Shown piece after piece: positions 15,790 to 26,861 of a stretch of 64,000 bases of DNA (positions are counted from its first letter, which is position 1; each line of letters begins with the position of its first letter). Below the pieces are notes generated by a model. That model made no database searches. It was not told where the DNA came from and worked only from the letters and a program-made list of their open reading frames with translations. Origin of the DNA: Romboutsia weinsteinii (GTDB taxonomy: Bacteria > Bacillota > Clostridia > Peptostreptococcales > Peptostreptococcaceae); NCBI RefSeq assembly GCF_002250835.2, contig NZ_NOJY02000018.1, positions 1-64,000 of the forward strand, given 5' to 3'. The position numbers and the translations under genes are program-made.

Positions 15790-17331
15790 ATGAGCACTAA
15801 GGCAGTGAAAAAAGAAAGTCTCTTTAATAGAGCGTTAAATGTTGTAGAGGTAGTAGGTAACAGATTACCTGATCCAGTTACAATATTTTTAGCATTATGT
15901 GTATTAGTAATTATAGCATCATATATTATAGGTTCCAAAGGAGTATCAGTAGTGCATCCTGGAACTGGAGAGACTATACAAGTGGTTAACTTACTTACTA
16001 AGGAACAATTACAGATATTGTTAGGAAGTATAGTTAGTAACTTCCAAGGTTTTGCTCCACTAGGGTTAGTACTTGTAACAATGATCGGTGCAGGAGTATG
16101 TGATAAATCAGGATTAATGACTGCAACAATAAAAGCATCTACAAGTAAAATACCTAAATCAAAAGTTACGATAGTTGTAATGACTATAGGTATGCTTGCT
16201 AATATTGCATCAGATGCAGGAACAATATTGTTTCCACCATTAGCAGCATTGGTCTACTTAGGAGTAGGTAGACATCCTCTTATTGGTTTATTCTCAGGTT
16301 ATGCAGCAGTATGTTTAGGATTTGCTGCAAATATAATGATAAGTGTAAATGATATACTAGCTGCTAGTTTTACAGTGCCAGCAGCGCAAATGATAGATCC
16401 GAGTTTTGAAGCAAATGCAACTATGAACTTAATATTTATGATAGTATCTACATTTATTTTAATAGGTCTTGCAACAATAATAACTGAAAAAGTTATAGCT
16501 CCTAGATTTGGAAAATATGAAGGAGATGCAAAATTAGATGTAGATGGAAGTCTTTCAGATGCAGAGAAAAAAGGATTAAAACAAGCTGGAATAAGTGTTT
16601 TAATATATATAGCGGTAATAGTTATGCTTAGTATAGTAGGAGAATCTCCTTTCTTGGCTGATCCTGAAACTGGAGACTTACTATCAAATAAAGCTCCTTT
16701 AATGAAAGGTATGGTACCAATAATTGCTCTTGCTTTTTTCATACCAGGATTAGTTTTTGGTAGAGCTACAGGAAAGATAAAGAAAGATAAGGATGTAGTC
16801 AAACTTATGTCTGGTGCAATGAGTGATATGGGAGGATATATAATTCTTGCATTTGCAGCATCACAGTTTTTACAGTTATTTACCAACAGTAATTTGGGAT
16901 TAATTATAGCTGTAAAAGGAGGAGACTTCTTGAAGACTGCAGGTATACAAGGTCCATTATTACTAATTGGATTTATATTACTTGCTTGTTGTATAAACTT
17001 ATTTATAGGAAGTGCTTCAGCAAAATGGGCGATACTTGCTCCGATATTTGTGCCAATGTTTATGTTAGTAGGATACAATCCGGCCTTAACACAAATGGCA
17101 TATCGTATAGGAGATTGTATAACAAATCCTTTAAGTCCATTATTCCCATACTTCCCAATAATATTGGCATTTACTAGAAAGTATGACGAAGAAGCTGGAA
17201 TGGGTACAGTAATAGCAAATATGATACCTTTCTCATTAGCATTCTTAGTTGTATGGACTTTATTATTAATTGTATTTATGGTATTCAATATTCCTCTAGG
17301 ACCTGGAATATTACCTTCATACACAATATAA
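15790..17331 (+). CDS. abgT: AbgT family p-aminobenzoyl-glutamate transporter
   Basis: A 513-residue membrane protein with about 11-12 segments. It has the AbgT signature regions NRLPDPVTIFLALCVLVI near the start, SDAGTILFPPLAALVY and GRHPLIGLFSGYA in the middle, and GSASAKWAILAPIFVPM and GDCITNPLSPLFPYFPII near the end. AbgT proteins move p-aminobenzoyl-glutamate, a folate breakdown product; some relatives are reported to export sulfonamides. The ATG follows GAAGGGGG. It sits between two M20-type hydrolases, which supports uptake and cleavage of aminobenzoyl-glutamate or related dipeptides. Confidence 0.9.
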   Translation: MSTKAVKKESLFNRALNVVEVVGNRLPDPVTIFLALCVLVIIASYIIGSKGVSVVHPGTGETIQVVNLLTKEQLQILLGSIVSNFQGFAPLGLVLVTMIGAGVCDKSGLMTATIKASTSKIPKSKVTIVVMTIGMLANIASDAGTILFPPLAALVYLGVGRHPLIGLFSGYAAVCLGFAANIMISVNDILAASFTVPAAQMIDPSFEANATMNLIFMIVSTFILIGLATIITEKVIAPRFGKYEGDAKLDVDGSLSDAEKKGLKQAGISVLIYIAVIVMLSIVGESPFLADPETGDLLSNKAPLMKGMVPIIALAFFIPGLVFGRATGKIKKDKDVVKLMSGAMSDMGGYIILAFAASQFLQLFTNSNLGLIIAVKGGDFLKTAGIQGPLLLIGFILLACCINLFIGSASAKWAILAPIFVPMFMLVGYNPALTQMAYRIGDCITNPLSPLFPYFPIILAFTRKYDEEAGMGTVIANMIPFSLAFLVVWTLLLIVFMVFNIPLGPGILPSYTI

Positions 17332-17338
17332 AAACTAT

Positions 17339-17373
17339 AAAGGCGATAGCGTAAAGCTTGAGCCTTTTATTTT
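17339..17373 (+). terminator. Weak hairpin with T tail between abgT and abgB-like genes
   Basis: A short stem AAAGGC / GCCTTT closes a 17-nt loop and is followed by a T-rich tract. It could partially terminate or attenuate transcription between the transporter and the downstream hydrolase. It is weaker than the other terminators in the window. Confidence 0.4.
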
Positions 17374-17411
17374 TAGATATATTTAATACATACAATAAGG
17401 GGAAAATAATT

Positions 17412-18752
17412 ATGGATAAAAATCAAATTAAAAAGTTATGTTTAGAAGAAATTGAAAAAAATAAAGAGTTGATAATAAATGCAGGTAAAAAGATTTATGA
17501 AAATCCTGAATTAGGATATAAGGAAGTCAAATCTACGAAAATAGTAGCAGATTTCTTTAAAGATATGGGACTAGATGTAGAAGATAATATTGCTGTTACT
17601 GGGTGTAAGGTCTCTGTTAATAAAGATATTACAGGACCTAAGATTGCAGTTATGGGAGAGCTAGATTCTATAGTTTGTCATGAACATAAAGATAGTAATG
17701 AAATCGGGAATATACATGGATGTGGGCATAATATTCAAGTAGCTGGTATGCTTGGAACTGCACTTGGATTAATAAAGTCAAATGCATTAAAATGGCTATC
17801 TGGTAAAGTAGATTTTATTGCAGTACCAGCAGAAGAGTGCATTGACCTAGAGTATAGGCAAGGGTTAAAAGAAAAAGGAGAAATAAAATTCTTTGGTGGA
17901 AAGCAAGAGCTATTATATAGGGGTTTATTGGACGATGTAGATATGGCTATGATGTTTCACACAATAAATTTAGATAATGATAAAAAATGTATAGTAAAAT
18001 CATATACAAATGGCTTTATATCAAAGAGGATTACATTTAAAGGAGTATCATCTCATGCAGGTGCAGCACCACATGAAGGAATAAATGCATTAAATGCAGC
18101 TACCTTAGCTATAAATAACATTAATGCACAGAGGGAGACTTTCAAGGATGAAGATAAGGTAAGAGTGAGTGCTATAATAACTCATGGTGGAGACATAGTC
18201 AATGTTGTACCTTCTAATGTAAAAATGGAAGCTATGGTAAGAGCAGCCACAGTTGAAGCTATGATTGATGCTAATAAAAAAGTAAATAGAGCTTTGCAAT
18301 GCGGAGCAATGGCAGTAGGAGCAGATGTAATCATAGAAGATTGTATAGGATACTTACCAATGGACTCAGATAAAAATATGGACAGTATATTTAGAAATAA
18401 CATACTTGAGCTTATTGATGGAGAAGAAGATAATATTATTGATGTTGTAAGAGAAGCTGGATCAACAGACTTTGGAGACTTATCTCAAATAATCCCTTGT
18501 TTACATCCTTGGATAGGTGGAGTTTCTGGAAGTCTACATACGAAGGATTATAGTATAAGTAATGATGAAATAGCATATCTATTACCAGCAAAAGCTATTG
18601 CTATTACTGTAATAGATTTATTATTTGATAATGCAAAACTTGCAGGTAAAGTAATAAGTGACTTTGAGCCAAATCTTACTAAAGATGATTATTTAAAGTT
18701 TATGGATGAAAATACAAAAACTTACAAGTATGATTTTACTGATATGATATAA
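17412..18752 (+). CDS. abgB: M20D amidohydrolase, AbgB-like
   Basis: A 446-residue metal-dependent amidohydrolase of the M20D family, closest in layout to the AbgB subunit of aminobenzoyl-glutamate hydrolase. The metal site is visible in GELD, HGCGHNIQ (about 104-111), PAEE (about 140), MFHTIN (about 182), and the C-terminal STDFGD...GVSGSLHTKDY. A dimerisation domain (FKGVSSHAGAAPHEGINALNAA) lies in the middle. The frame is open from 17358, but the ATG at 17412 follows AAGGGG at the right spacing. It is downstream of abgT; no AbgA partner is present, so it may act alone. Confidence 0.85.
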   Translation: MDKNQIKKLCLEEIEKNKELIINAGKKIYENPELGYKEVKSTKIVADFFKDMGLDVEDNIAVTGCKVSVNKDITGPKIAVMGELDSIVCHEHKDSNEIGNIHGCGHNIQVAGMLGTALGLIKSNALKWLSGKVDFIAVPAEECIDLEYRQGLKEKGEIKFFGGKQELLYRGLLDDVDMAMMFHTINLDNDKKCIVKSYTNGFISKRITFKGVSSHAGAAPHEGINALNAATLAINNINAQRETFKDEDKVRVSAIITHGGDIVNVVPSNVKMEAMVRAATVEAMIDANKKVNRALQCGAMAVGADVIIEDCIGYLPMDSDKNMDSIFRNNILELIDGEEDNIIDVVREAGSTDFGDLSQIIPCLHPWIGGVSGSLHTKDYSISNDEIAYLLPAKAIAITVIDLLFDNAKLAGKVISDFEPNLTKDDYLKFMDENTKTYKYDFTDMI

Positions 18753-18820
18753 TTATTAAGCTAAATATTAGTGGTATAAAAGTAAATATATATCAAATAA
18801 GATAAACTAACACTTAAGGT

Positions 18821-18850
18821 GAACTCTGGTAATCAGAGTTCATTTTTTAT
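18821..18850 (+). terminator. Intrinsic terminator after the abgT operon
   Basis: A perfect 8-bp stem GAACTCTG / CAGAGTTC with a 5-nt loop, then ATTTTTTATTTTTT. Confidence 0.9.
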
Positions 18851-18876
18851 TTTTTAATAAAAATAAAATAAAAAAC

Positions 18877-18938
18877 TTGCAAACGTATCCAAAGGGATAT
18901 ATAATTTAAATTGGAAACGATTCCGATAACGATTCCAA
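18877..18938 (+). promoter_or_regulatory. Maltodextrin operon promoter with three LacI/CcpA-type sites
   Basis: A good vegetative promoter: TTGCAA (18877-18882), 17-bp spacer, TATAAT (18900-18905). Three CG-centred half-palindromic sites surround it: TTGCAAACGTATCCAA (18877-18892, overlapping the -35), TTGGAAACGATTCCGA (18911-18926) and a third centred at 18930/18931 (18923-18938). The first matches the cre consensus WTGNAARCGNWWWCAW at 15 of 16 positions. They could bind the LacI regulator encoded at 22278, CcpA, or both. Confidence 0.8.
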
Positions 18939-18983
18939 AAAAATATTAACAAATATTATCAATTAAAAAGGGGAGTTTAAAAA

Positions 18984-20195
18984 ATGATCAAGTTAAGAAA
19001 AACAATAGCCATGATAATGGCTACTTCAATGCTAGCAGTATCTCTAGTTGGATGTAGTTCTTCAAAATCTGAATCATCTAATGAAAAAGAATTAACAGTT
19101 TGGTCTCATTTAACGCCAGCAGAAGTTAAGAAAGTAAATGAAGTGGCGCAAAAATGGGGAGAAGAAAACGGAGTAAAAGTAAAGGTACTTGAAGATAAAG
19201 GAGATATGCAAGCATACATACAAGCAGCTAATAGTTCTAAGGGACCTGATATAATGTTTGGTTTACCTCACGATAACTTAGGTACATTTGAAAAGGCTAG
19301 ATTACTTGCAGAAGTACCAGAGGGAGTATTAAATGAAGATGATTATGCATCAAAACAATTAGTAGATGCAGTAACTTTAAATGGAAAGCAATATGGAGTT
19401 CCAATAGCACAAGAGACAACTACATTATTTTATAATAAAGATTTAGTTAAAGAAGTACCTGAAACTATGGAAGAAGTAGTTAAGATAGGTAAAGAAAAAG
19501 GATTTATATTTGACGTTGCAAACTTCTATCCATCATACGGATTTATAGCTGCTAATGGTGGATATGTATATAAAAATAACGATGGAACTTTAGATAGTAC
19601 AGATATTGGTTTAGGAAATGAAGGTGCTATAAAAGGTTATCAGTTCCTACAAGATTTAGTAGTTAAAGATAAATTAATATCTGTTGATATGACTGGAGAT
19701 ATAGCTAGTGGTGAATTTATGGCAGGTAATGCTGCATTTTATATATCTGGTCCATGGGATGTAAAATCATTTGAAGATGCAGGTGTTAATTTTGGAGTAG
19801 CTCCACTTCCAACTTTGAATGGAAATACTATTAAATCATTTATGGGTGTACAAACTGCATTTGTAAGTGCAAATAGTAAAAAACAAGATTTAGCTTGGGA
19901 ATTAACTAAATATTTATCTGAAAATACTAGTGATATATTACTTAACGAAGGAAATAGAATACCAGTTTTAAAATCTGTTGTTGATAGTGAAGAATTTGCT
20001 AAAAACGAATACATGTTACAATTTGCTAAGCAAGCAGAAGTAGCAGAACCAATGCCTAATATACCAGAAGTTCAAGCTATGTGGGGACCTGCAGGAGAGA
20101 ATATAAGATTAATGATGACTAATCAATTATCTCCAAAAGAATGCGCTGAACTAACAGTTAAGCAAATAGAAGAAGGAATATCACAACAAAAATAA
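18984..20195 (+). CDS. malE: Maltodextrin ABC transporter substrate-binding lipoprotein
   Basis: A 403-residue extracellular binding protein. Residues 1-24 are a lipoprotein signal ending in the lipobox LVGC, so Cys24 is lipidated. The mature part matches the MalE/family 1 solute-binding fold: LTVWSHLTPAE, GPDIMFGLPHDNLG, YGVPIAQETTTLFYNKDL, AAFYISGPWDV. It captures maltose/maltodextrin for the permeases encoded next. The ATG follows AAGGGGAG. First gene of the operon, behind the promoter at 18877, and separated from malF by a stable hairpin at 20211 that probably lets malE RNA accumulate. Confidence 0.92.
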   Translation: MIKLRKTIAMIMATSMLAVSLVGCSSSKSESSNEKELTVWSHLTPAEVKKVNEVAQKWGEENGVKVKVLEDKGDMQAYIQAANSSKGPDIMFGLPHDNLGTFEKARLLAEVPEGVLNEDDYASKQLVDAVTLNGKQYGVPIAQETTTLFYNKDLVKEVPETMEEVVKIGKEKGFIFDVANFYPSYGFIAANGGYVYKNNDGTLDSTDIGLGNEGAIKGYQFLQDLVVKDKLISVDMTGDIASGEFMAGNAAFYISGPWDVKSFEDAGVNFGVAPLPTLNGNTIKSFMGVQTAFVSANSKKQDLAWELTKYLSENTSDILLNEGNRIPVLKSVVDSEEFAKNEYMLQFAKQAEVAEPMPNIPEVQAMWGPAGENIRLMMTNQLSPKECAELTVKQIEEGISQQK

Positions 20196-20210
20196 ACTCT
20201 AATTCTATTT

Positions 20211-20256
20211 GATAAGGTTTATATGATATAAACAATATTTTATAAACCTTATTATC
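20211..20256 (+). promoter_or_regulatory. Intercistronic hairpin between malE and malF
   Basis: A long stem GATAAGGTTTATA / TATAAACCTTAT-T-ATC (13 pairs with one bulge) lies just after malE and is not followed by a T run. It fits an RNA-stabilising or partial-termination element that raises binding-protein expression relative to the permeases, an arrangement common in ABC sugar operons. Confidence 0.65.
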
Positions 20257-20326
20257 TAAAATAAATTAAAAATAGCTAATGACTTAATAAAAATATAAAT
20301 AAAAAGTTTCGTGAAGGGAGATATTT

Positions 20327-21316
20327 ATGCAAGCTACTGAAGGAAGTAAAAATAAACACAAGCAAAGACCCTTAAATAAGCCTAAATCAAAAAGTAGAGT
20401 AGGTATTAAAGATACTTTAAAATCTGCACCTTATTTACTACCATCTATGATTTCTATTTTAATATTTACTGTATTTCCAATACTTTACACAATATATATA
20501 TCTTTTACAAACTACACAATGTATACTCCATCAGAAGAAGTTACATTTGTTGGATTAGCTAACTTTGTAGAAGTATTAACAGGGCCATTTAGTAAAGTAT
20601 TTTTCCCGGTATTTGCGTGGACGTTAATATTTGCAATACTAGGAACTCTAGGAAATTTCTTTGTAGGTCTATTTACTGCAATAATATTAAATAATAAAAA
20701 TATAAAAGAAAGAGGAATTTATAAGGCAATATTAGTTCTACCTTGGGCATTACCAGCAACTATAGCAATCCTTTCATGGCAAGGTCTTTTAAATGGTAGC
20801 TATGGAGCAATAAATAATGCACTTTTAAACTTACATATTATAGCAGAGCCGATACAATGGTTAACAAACCCTATGTGGGCTAGAGTAGCAATATTAATGG
20901 TAACAATATGGTTAGGATTCCCTTATATGATGAATGTTTGCTCAGGTGCACTAGCTGCAATTCCAAAGAGTTACTATGAGGCAGCAGAAGTTGATGGAGC
21001 AAGTAAATTTACGCAGTTTACAAAAATAACTATACCATCTATTGCTCAAACTGCTTATCCATTAGTTATTTCTTCATTTGCATTTAATTTTAATAACTTC
21101 GGGGCAGCATTTTTAATTACTCAGGGTGGACCTGCAAGAGTTGCAACTCAATTTGCTGGATACACAGATATACTAGCTTCTGTTAACTATAAACTATCAA
21201 CTCAATTTGGTAGATATGAGATAGCTTCAGCAATAAGTATAATGATATTCATACTAATAGCAAGTATATCTTATTATCAAATGAAAAAATCAGGTCAATT
21301 TGAGGAGGTAGAATAA
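20327..21316 (+). CDS. malF: Maltodextrin ABC transporter permease MalF-like
   Basis: A 329-residue inner-membrane permease with six main membrane segments after a charged 30-residue cytosolic N-terminus. It belongs to the binding-protein-dependent permease family: the EAA loop that contacts the ATPase reads YYEAAEVDGASKFTQFTKITIPSI. It is shorter than E. coli MalF, lacking the large periplasmic insertion, as expected for Gram-positive MdxF types. The ATG follows GAAGGGAG. It forms the heterodimeric channel with the gene starting 1 bp after its stop. Confidence 0.9.
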   Translation: MQATEGSKNKHKQRPLNKPKSKSRVGIKDTLKSAPYLLPSMISILIFTVFPILYTIYISFTNYTMYTPSEEVTFVGLANFVEVLTGPFSKVFFPVFAWTLIFAILGTLGNFFVGLFTAIILNNKNIKERGIYKAILVLPWALPATIAILSWQGLLNGSYGAINNALLNLHIIAEPIQWLTNPMWARVAILMVTIWLGFPYMMNVCSGALAAIPKSYYEAAEVDGASKFTQFTKITIPSIAQTAYPLVISSFAFNFNNFGAAFLITQGGPARVATQFAGYTDILASVNYKLSTQFGRYEIASAISIMIFILIASISYYQMKKSGQFEEVE

Positions 21317-21317
21317 T

Positions 21318-22190
21318 ATGACTCAATTACAAATAGCTAAAAAACAAGTATATAAAAAGAAATTAACAAGATCAGAGAGAAGAATAGCTTTTCTTTCAAG
21401 AATTATTCTTTGGATAATGATAGCGATAGTATTGTTCCCTATAATAGCAGTGGTGTCAGCTTCTATGGCAGATGGTCAATCATTTACACAAGCTAGCTTA
21501 TTCCCTGAGACTTGGACACTTAAAAATTATGCGGCAGTTTTAACCGAAACAGATTTCTTACTATGGGTTAAGAACACTTTAATAATATCTTTAGTAGTAG
21601 CTACAATACAATTAATTTTAACAATACCTTCGGCATTTGCTTTTTCAAGACTTAAGTTTTGGGGGAGAAAAAAAGGTCTTATGATGTTACTTTTACTTCA
21701 AATGTTCCCTGCGGCTATGGCTCTACCAGCTATACTTGGTATTGCTTATAAAATAGGTGCAATGGATAATATATGGGCACTTGTTATTATACAATGTGGT
21801 GGAAGTGCTTATAACATATGGCTTATGAAAGGGTTTATAGATGGCATTCCAAAGGAGCTTACAGAAGCTGCTTATATGGATGGTGCAACTACACTTCAAA
21901 CATTTGTAACTGTTATATTACCACTTACAAAAAATATGTTAATAGTAATATTCTTATTCTCATTTATAGGTTCTTATGGAGAATTCGTATTTGCATCAGC
22001 ACTTTTAAAAGATCCATCAAGTCAAACTATAGCAACAGGACTTCAAGGATTTATCACAGGTAACTTCTCAGCAAACTGGACACAATATTCAGCAGCAGCT
22101 ATTATGGCATGTATACCAATAGTATGTCTATTTGGAGTTTCTCAAAAGTATATAGCAGATGGTTTAGTATCAGGATCAGTAAAAGGATAA
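21318..22190 (+). CDS. malG: Maltodextrin ABC transporter permease MalG-like
   Basis: A 290-residue partner permease with six membrane segments and an EAA loop (KELTEAAYMDGATTLQTF, about 183-200) typical of MalG/MdxG. The charged N-terminal tail (about 1-25) is cytosolic. The ATG is one base after the malF stop, with GAGGAGG inside the end of malF, indicating translational coupling. No gene for the ATPase (MalK/MsmX) follows, so a shared ATPase encoded elsewhere must energise this transporter. Confidence 0.91.
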   Translation: MTQLQIAKKQVYKKKLTRSERRIAFLSRIILWIMIAIVLFPIIAVVSASMADGQSFTQASLFPETWTLKNYAAVLTETDFLLWVKNTLIISLVVATIQLILTIPSAFAFSRLKFWGRKKGLMMLLLLQMFPAAMALPAILGIAYKIGAMDNIWALVIIQCGGSAYNIWLMKGFIDGIPKELTEAAYMDGATTLQTFVTVILPLTKNMLIVIFLFSFIGSYGEFVFASALLKDPSSQTIATGLQGFITGNFSANWTQYSAAAIMACIPIVCLFGVSQKYIADGLVSGSVKG

Positions 22191-22277
22191 TTTATAAGAA
22201 AAAATAATATAAATATAAATATCCTGTTGTATACTATATTTATATGAACAAAAGATTCTAAAGAGGAGTTAGTGAGT

Positions 22278-23297
22278 ATGAATATAAAGGATATTGCAAA
22301 ATTAGCAGGGGTAGGGGTTAGTACTGTATCTAGAGTGCTTAATAATCACCCAGATGTAAAGGCATCTACAAGAGAAAAGGTATTAAAGATTGTAGAAGAA
22401 AGTAACTACATTCCAAATAGCAGTGCAAGAATATTAAAGCAAAATAACACTAAAAATATTGGAATATTAGTAAAAGGTATGTTCAACCCTTTTTTTTCGG
22501 AAATGGTAAATACTATAGGATGTAAAATAAATGAATCAGGGTATACAATGATTCTTAAACAAAGTTATATTGAAGATTATAAAGATATTGATGTTCTTAA
22601 AGCTTTTATTAATGATAAGAGGCTACAAGGAGTTATATGTCTAGGAGGAAACTTTATAGATATTAATGAGCAGTATATTAAGGATATTGAAGTACCAATA
22701 GTTTTAACATCTGTAAATAATTATAACGAAGAGTTTACAGATGGATATTCATGCATATCTATAGATAACAGAAAAGCTGCATATGAAGCGACCGAGTTTC
22801 TATTAAAAAATGGTCATGAAAATATAGCCTTAATGGTTGCAGATAGTTATAGCAAGGAAGGTCTAAATGAAAGAAGATTAGACGGTTTTAAGCAAGCCTT
22901 AAAAAAATACAATATAGAGTTTGATGAATGTAATTTATTAGAAGGTCATTACAGAAGCGATATTTCTTATACGAAAACCAAAGAGTTATTACAAAGATAT
23001 GAAAATATTACAGCCATATTTGCTACATCAGATATTATGGCAATAGGATGTGCAAAAGCTATAGTTGATAGTGGTAAAGAAATAGGAAAAAATATTTGTC
23101 TAATAGGGTTTGATGGTATGGATATTAGCGAATTTTATAATCCTCCAATAAGTACTATAAAGCAGCCCAAAGAACTAATGTCAAACAGTAGTATTGAACT
23201 GCTACTTGATTTAATGAATAACAAAAGTGAACACAAACATATAGTATTGGATACAGAGCTTATTGTAAGAGAGTCTTGTAAGATAAGAATTAAGTAA
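22278..23297 (+). CDS. malR: LacI family transcriptional regulator (MalR-like)
   Basis: A 339-residue repressor. Residues 1-55 hold the LacI HTH and hinge helix (IKDIAKLAGVGVSTVSRVLNNHPDVKASTREKV; SSARILKQ), followed by a periplasmic-binding-protein-like sugar sensor (about 60-335) with NIGILVKGMFNPFFSEM and IFATSDIMAIG. A GTG lies six bases upstream, but the ATG at 22278 is better spaced from GAGGAG. Encoded within the maltodextrin operon, it is the prime candidate to bind the CG-centred sites at 18877-18938 and to respond to maltose or a derivative. Confidence 0.9.
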   Translation: MNIKDIAKLAGVGVSTVSRVLNNHPDVKASTREKVLKIVEESNYIPNSSARILKQNNTKNIGILVKGMFNPFFSEMVNTIGCKINESGYTMILKQSYIEDYKDIDVLKAFINDKRLQGVICLGGNFIDINEQYIKDIEVPIVLTSVNNYNEEFTDGYSCISIDNRKAAYEATEFLLKNGHENIALMVADSYSKEGLNERRLDGFKQALKKYNIEFDECNLLEGHYRSDISYTKTKELLQRYENITAIFATSDIMAIGCAKAIVDSGKEIGKNICLIGFDGMDISEFYNPPISTIKQPKELMSNSSIELLLDLMNNKSEHKHIVLDTELIVRESCKIRIK

Positions 23298-23321
23298 TAA
23301 AAATCATAAGGGGGAATAAGT

Positions 23322-25154
23322 ATGGGAATAACAAAAGAAGCTATACTGCATACACCAAATAGTAATTATTCATATGGATATGATAAGGACACTTTAAATA
23401 TACGTATAAGAAGTAAAAAGGGAGAAGTTAATAAGGTTATATTAAAAATAGGAGACCCTTATGATTGGCAAGAAGGTGGTGCAGGTGGCGGAAATTTAAA
23501 TGCATCTGGTAGCAATTGGACTGGATCAAGAAATATATCAATGAAAAAAGAGGCGGAAACAGCATATTTTGATTACTGGTTTGCTAAATGCAAGCCAGAA
23601 TACAAACGTGCTAGATATGCTTTTATACTAGAAGATGATGAAGAAAAGTTATTGTACGGAGAAAAAGATATAGTAGGCTTAGGAAATAAAGATGATGAAA
23701 AACATTTAACTAATATGGGAAACTTCTTCTGTTTTCCATATTTGAACAATATCGATGTGGCAACAGTACCAGCTTGGGTTAAGGATACAGTATGGTATCA
23801 GATATTTCCAGATAGATTTGCAAATGGTGATTCTAGCATAAACCCAGAGAACACTGAGCCTTGGGGAACTGAACCTACATGGAAGAACTTTATGGGAGGA
23901 GATTTACAAGGTGTAATCGACAATTTAGATTACTTAGTAGAATTAGGAATAAACGGAATTTATTTTTGTCCTATTACAGAAGGTAGCTCAAACCATAGGT
24001 ATGATACTGTAGATTATATGAAAATCGATGAATATTTAGGTGATGAGGATACACTAAAAAGATTAATAGATGAAGCACACAAAAGAAATATAAAAATAAT
24101 GCTAGATGCTGTATTTAATCATATTGGATATCACTCAAAAGAGTGGCAAGATGTAATAGAAAATGGAGATAGTTCAAAGTATATAGATTGGTTTTATATA
24201 AGTGATATTAATGATGTAAAAATCCCAGTAGATAAGATAAATAAAGATAATTTGACTTACGAAACTTTTGCTTTTTCACCATACATGCCCAAACTAAATA
24301 CAGAAAATTCTGAAGTTATTAGTCATCTAATAGAAGTAGGTAAGTATTGGATAGAGAAGTTTGATATAGATGCTTGGAGATTAGATGTATCAAATGAAGT
24401 AGATAGAGTATTTTGGAGAAAATTTAGACAAGAAGTTAAATCTATAAAGCCAGATGTATATATATTAGGTGAAATTTGGCATAACTCTTTACAATGGTTA
24501 ATGGGAGATCAATTTGATGCTGTAATGAATTATCCACTAACTGATGCAATTAATGATTTCTTCTGTACTAATAAAATAAGTGCTAGTAAATTTAAATATA
24601 TGATAAATGATGTATTAGTAAGTTATCCTAAGCAAATCAATGAAGTTGCTTTTAACTTATTAGGAAGCCATGATACTAGTAGAGTACTATCTATAGCACA
24701 AGGCAATAAAGACAAGGTTAAGTTGGCATTTTTATTTATGCTAACTCAAGGTGGAAGTCCATGTATTTACTATGGAGATGAAATTGGTATGGATGGATTA
24801 CATGCAGAAGGTTTAGAGCTACATAGAAGATGTATGGTATGGGAAGAAGAAAAGCAAGATAAAGAAATGTTTAAATTTGTACAAAAGCTCGTAAGATTAC
24901 GTAAAGAAAATGAAGAATTTAGATCAGTTGAGAATGAATGGATAGAAGCTGATGATAAGAGTAGCACTATTATAATAAAAAAAGAAGATATAGCAATAAT
25001 TATTAATAATAGTGATAAAGAAACAATAATAGATCTACCTAAGTTTTTACAAAATAAAACTGTAACTGATTTATACAAAGAAATAGATATAAATCTTAGT
25101 AAGGAAATTAAAGTAAAACCTTATGGTTACCTTTTACTTAAAGTAAATCAATAA
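23322..25154 (+). CDS. GH13 neopullulanase/cyclomaltodextrinase-like enzyme
   Basis: A 610-residue GH13 glycosidase without signal peptide. Residues about 1-125 form a CBM34-like N-terminal beta domain used for dimerisation in neopullulanases. The catalytic barrel starts near VPAWVKDTVWYQIFPDRFANGD and has the nucleophile in AWRLDVSNE, the acid/base in ILGEIWHN and the third acid in LLGSHDTSR. It degrades imported maltodextrins or cyclodextrins in the cytosol. The ATG follows AAGGGGG. It is 24 bp after the LacI gene and clearly in the same operon. Exact specificity within this subfamily cannot be read. Confidence 0.88.
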   Translation: MGITKEAILHTPNSNYSYGYDKDTLNIRIRSKKGEVNKVILKIGDPYDWQEGGAGGGNLNASGSNWTGSRNISMKKEAETAYFDYWFAKCKPEYKRARYAFILEDDEEKLLYGEKDIVGLGNKDDEKHLTNMGNFFCFPYLNNIDVATVPAWVKDTVWYQIFPDRFANGDSSINPENTEPWGTEPTWKNFMGGDLQGVIDNLDYLVELGINGIYFCPITEGSSNHRYDTVDYMKIDEYLGDEDTLKRLIDEAHKRNIKIMLDAVFNHIGYHSKEWQDVIENGDSSKYIDWFYISDINDVKIPVDKINKDNLTYETFAFSPYMPKLNTENSEVISHLIEVGKYWIEKFDIDAWRLDVSNEVDRVFWRKFRQEVKSIKPDVYILGEIWHNSLQWLMGDQFDAVMNYPLTDAINDFFCTNKISASKFKYMINDVLVSYPKQINEVAFNLLGSHDTSRVLSIAQGNKDKVKLAFLFMLTQGGSPCIYYGDEIGMDGLHAEGLELHRRCMVWEEEKQDKEMFKFVQKLVRLRKENEEFRSVENEWIEADDKSSTIIIKKEDIAIIINNSDKETIIDLPKFLQNKTVTDLYKEIDINLSKEIKVKPYGYLLLKVNQ

Positions 25155-25177
25155 GGTTAATAAATAGATGGCATTAA

Positions 25178-26830
<1,653 letters not shown>

Positions 26831-26861
26831 TTTATAAACATAATTTCAGGGAGAGATAATA

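Noticed and set aside
16299-17324. 341-codon open frame antisense to abgT
   Set aside because: Product is a mirror of the AbgT membrane codons, with no ribosome site and no family; the + strand gene is certain.
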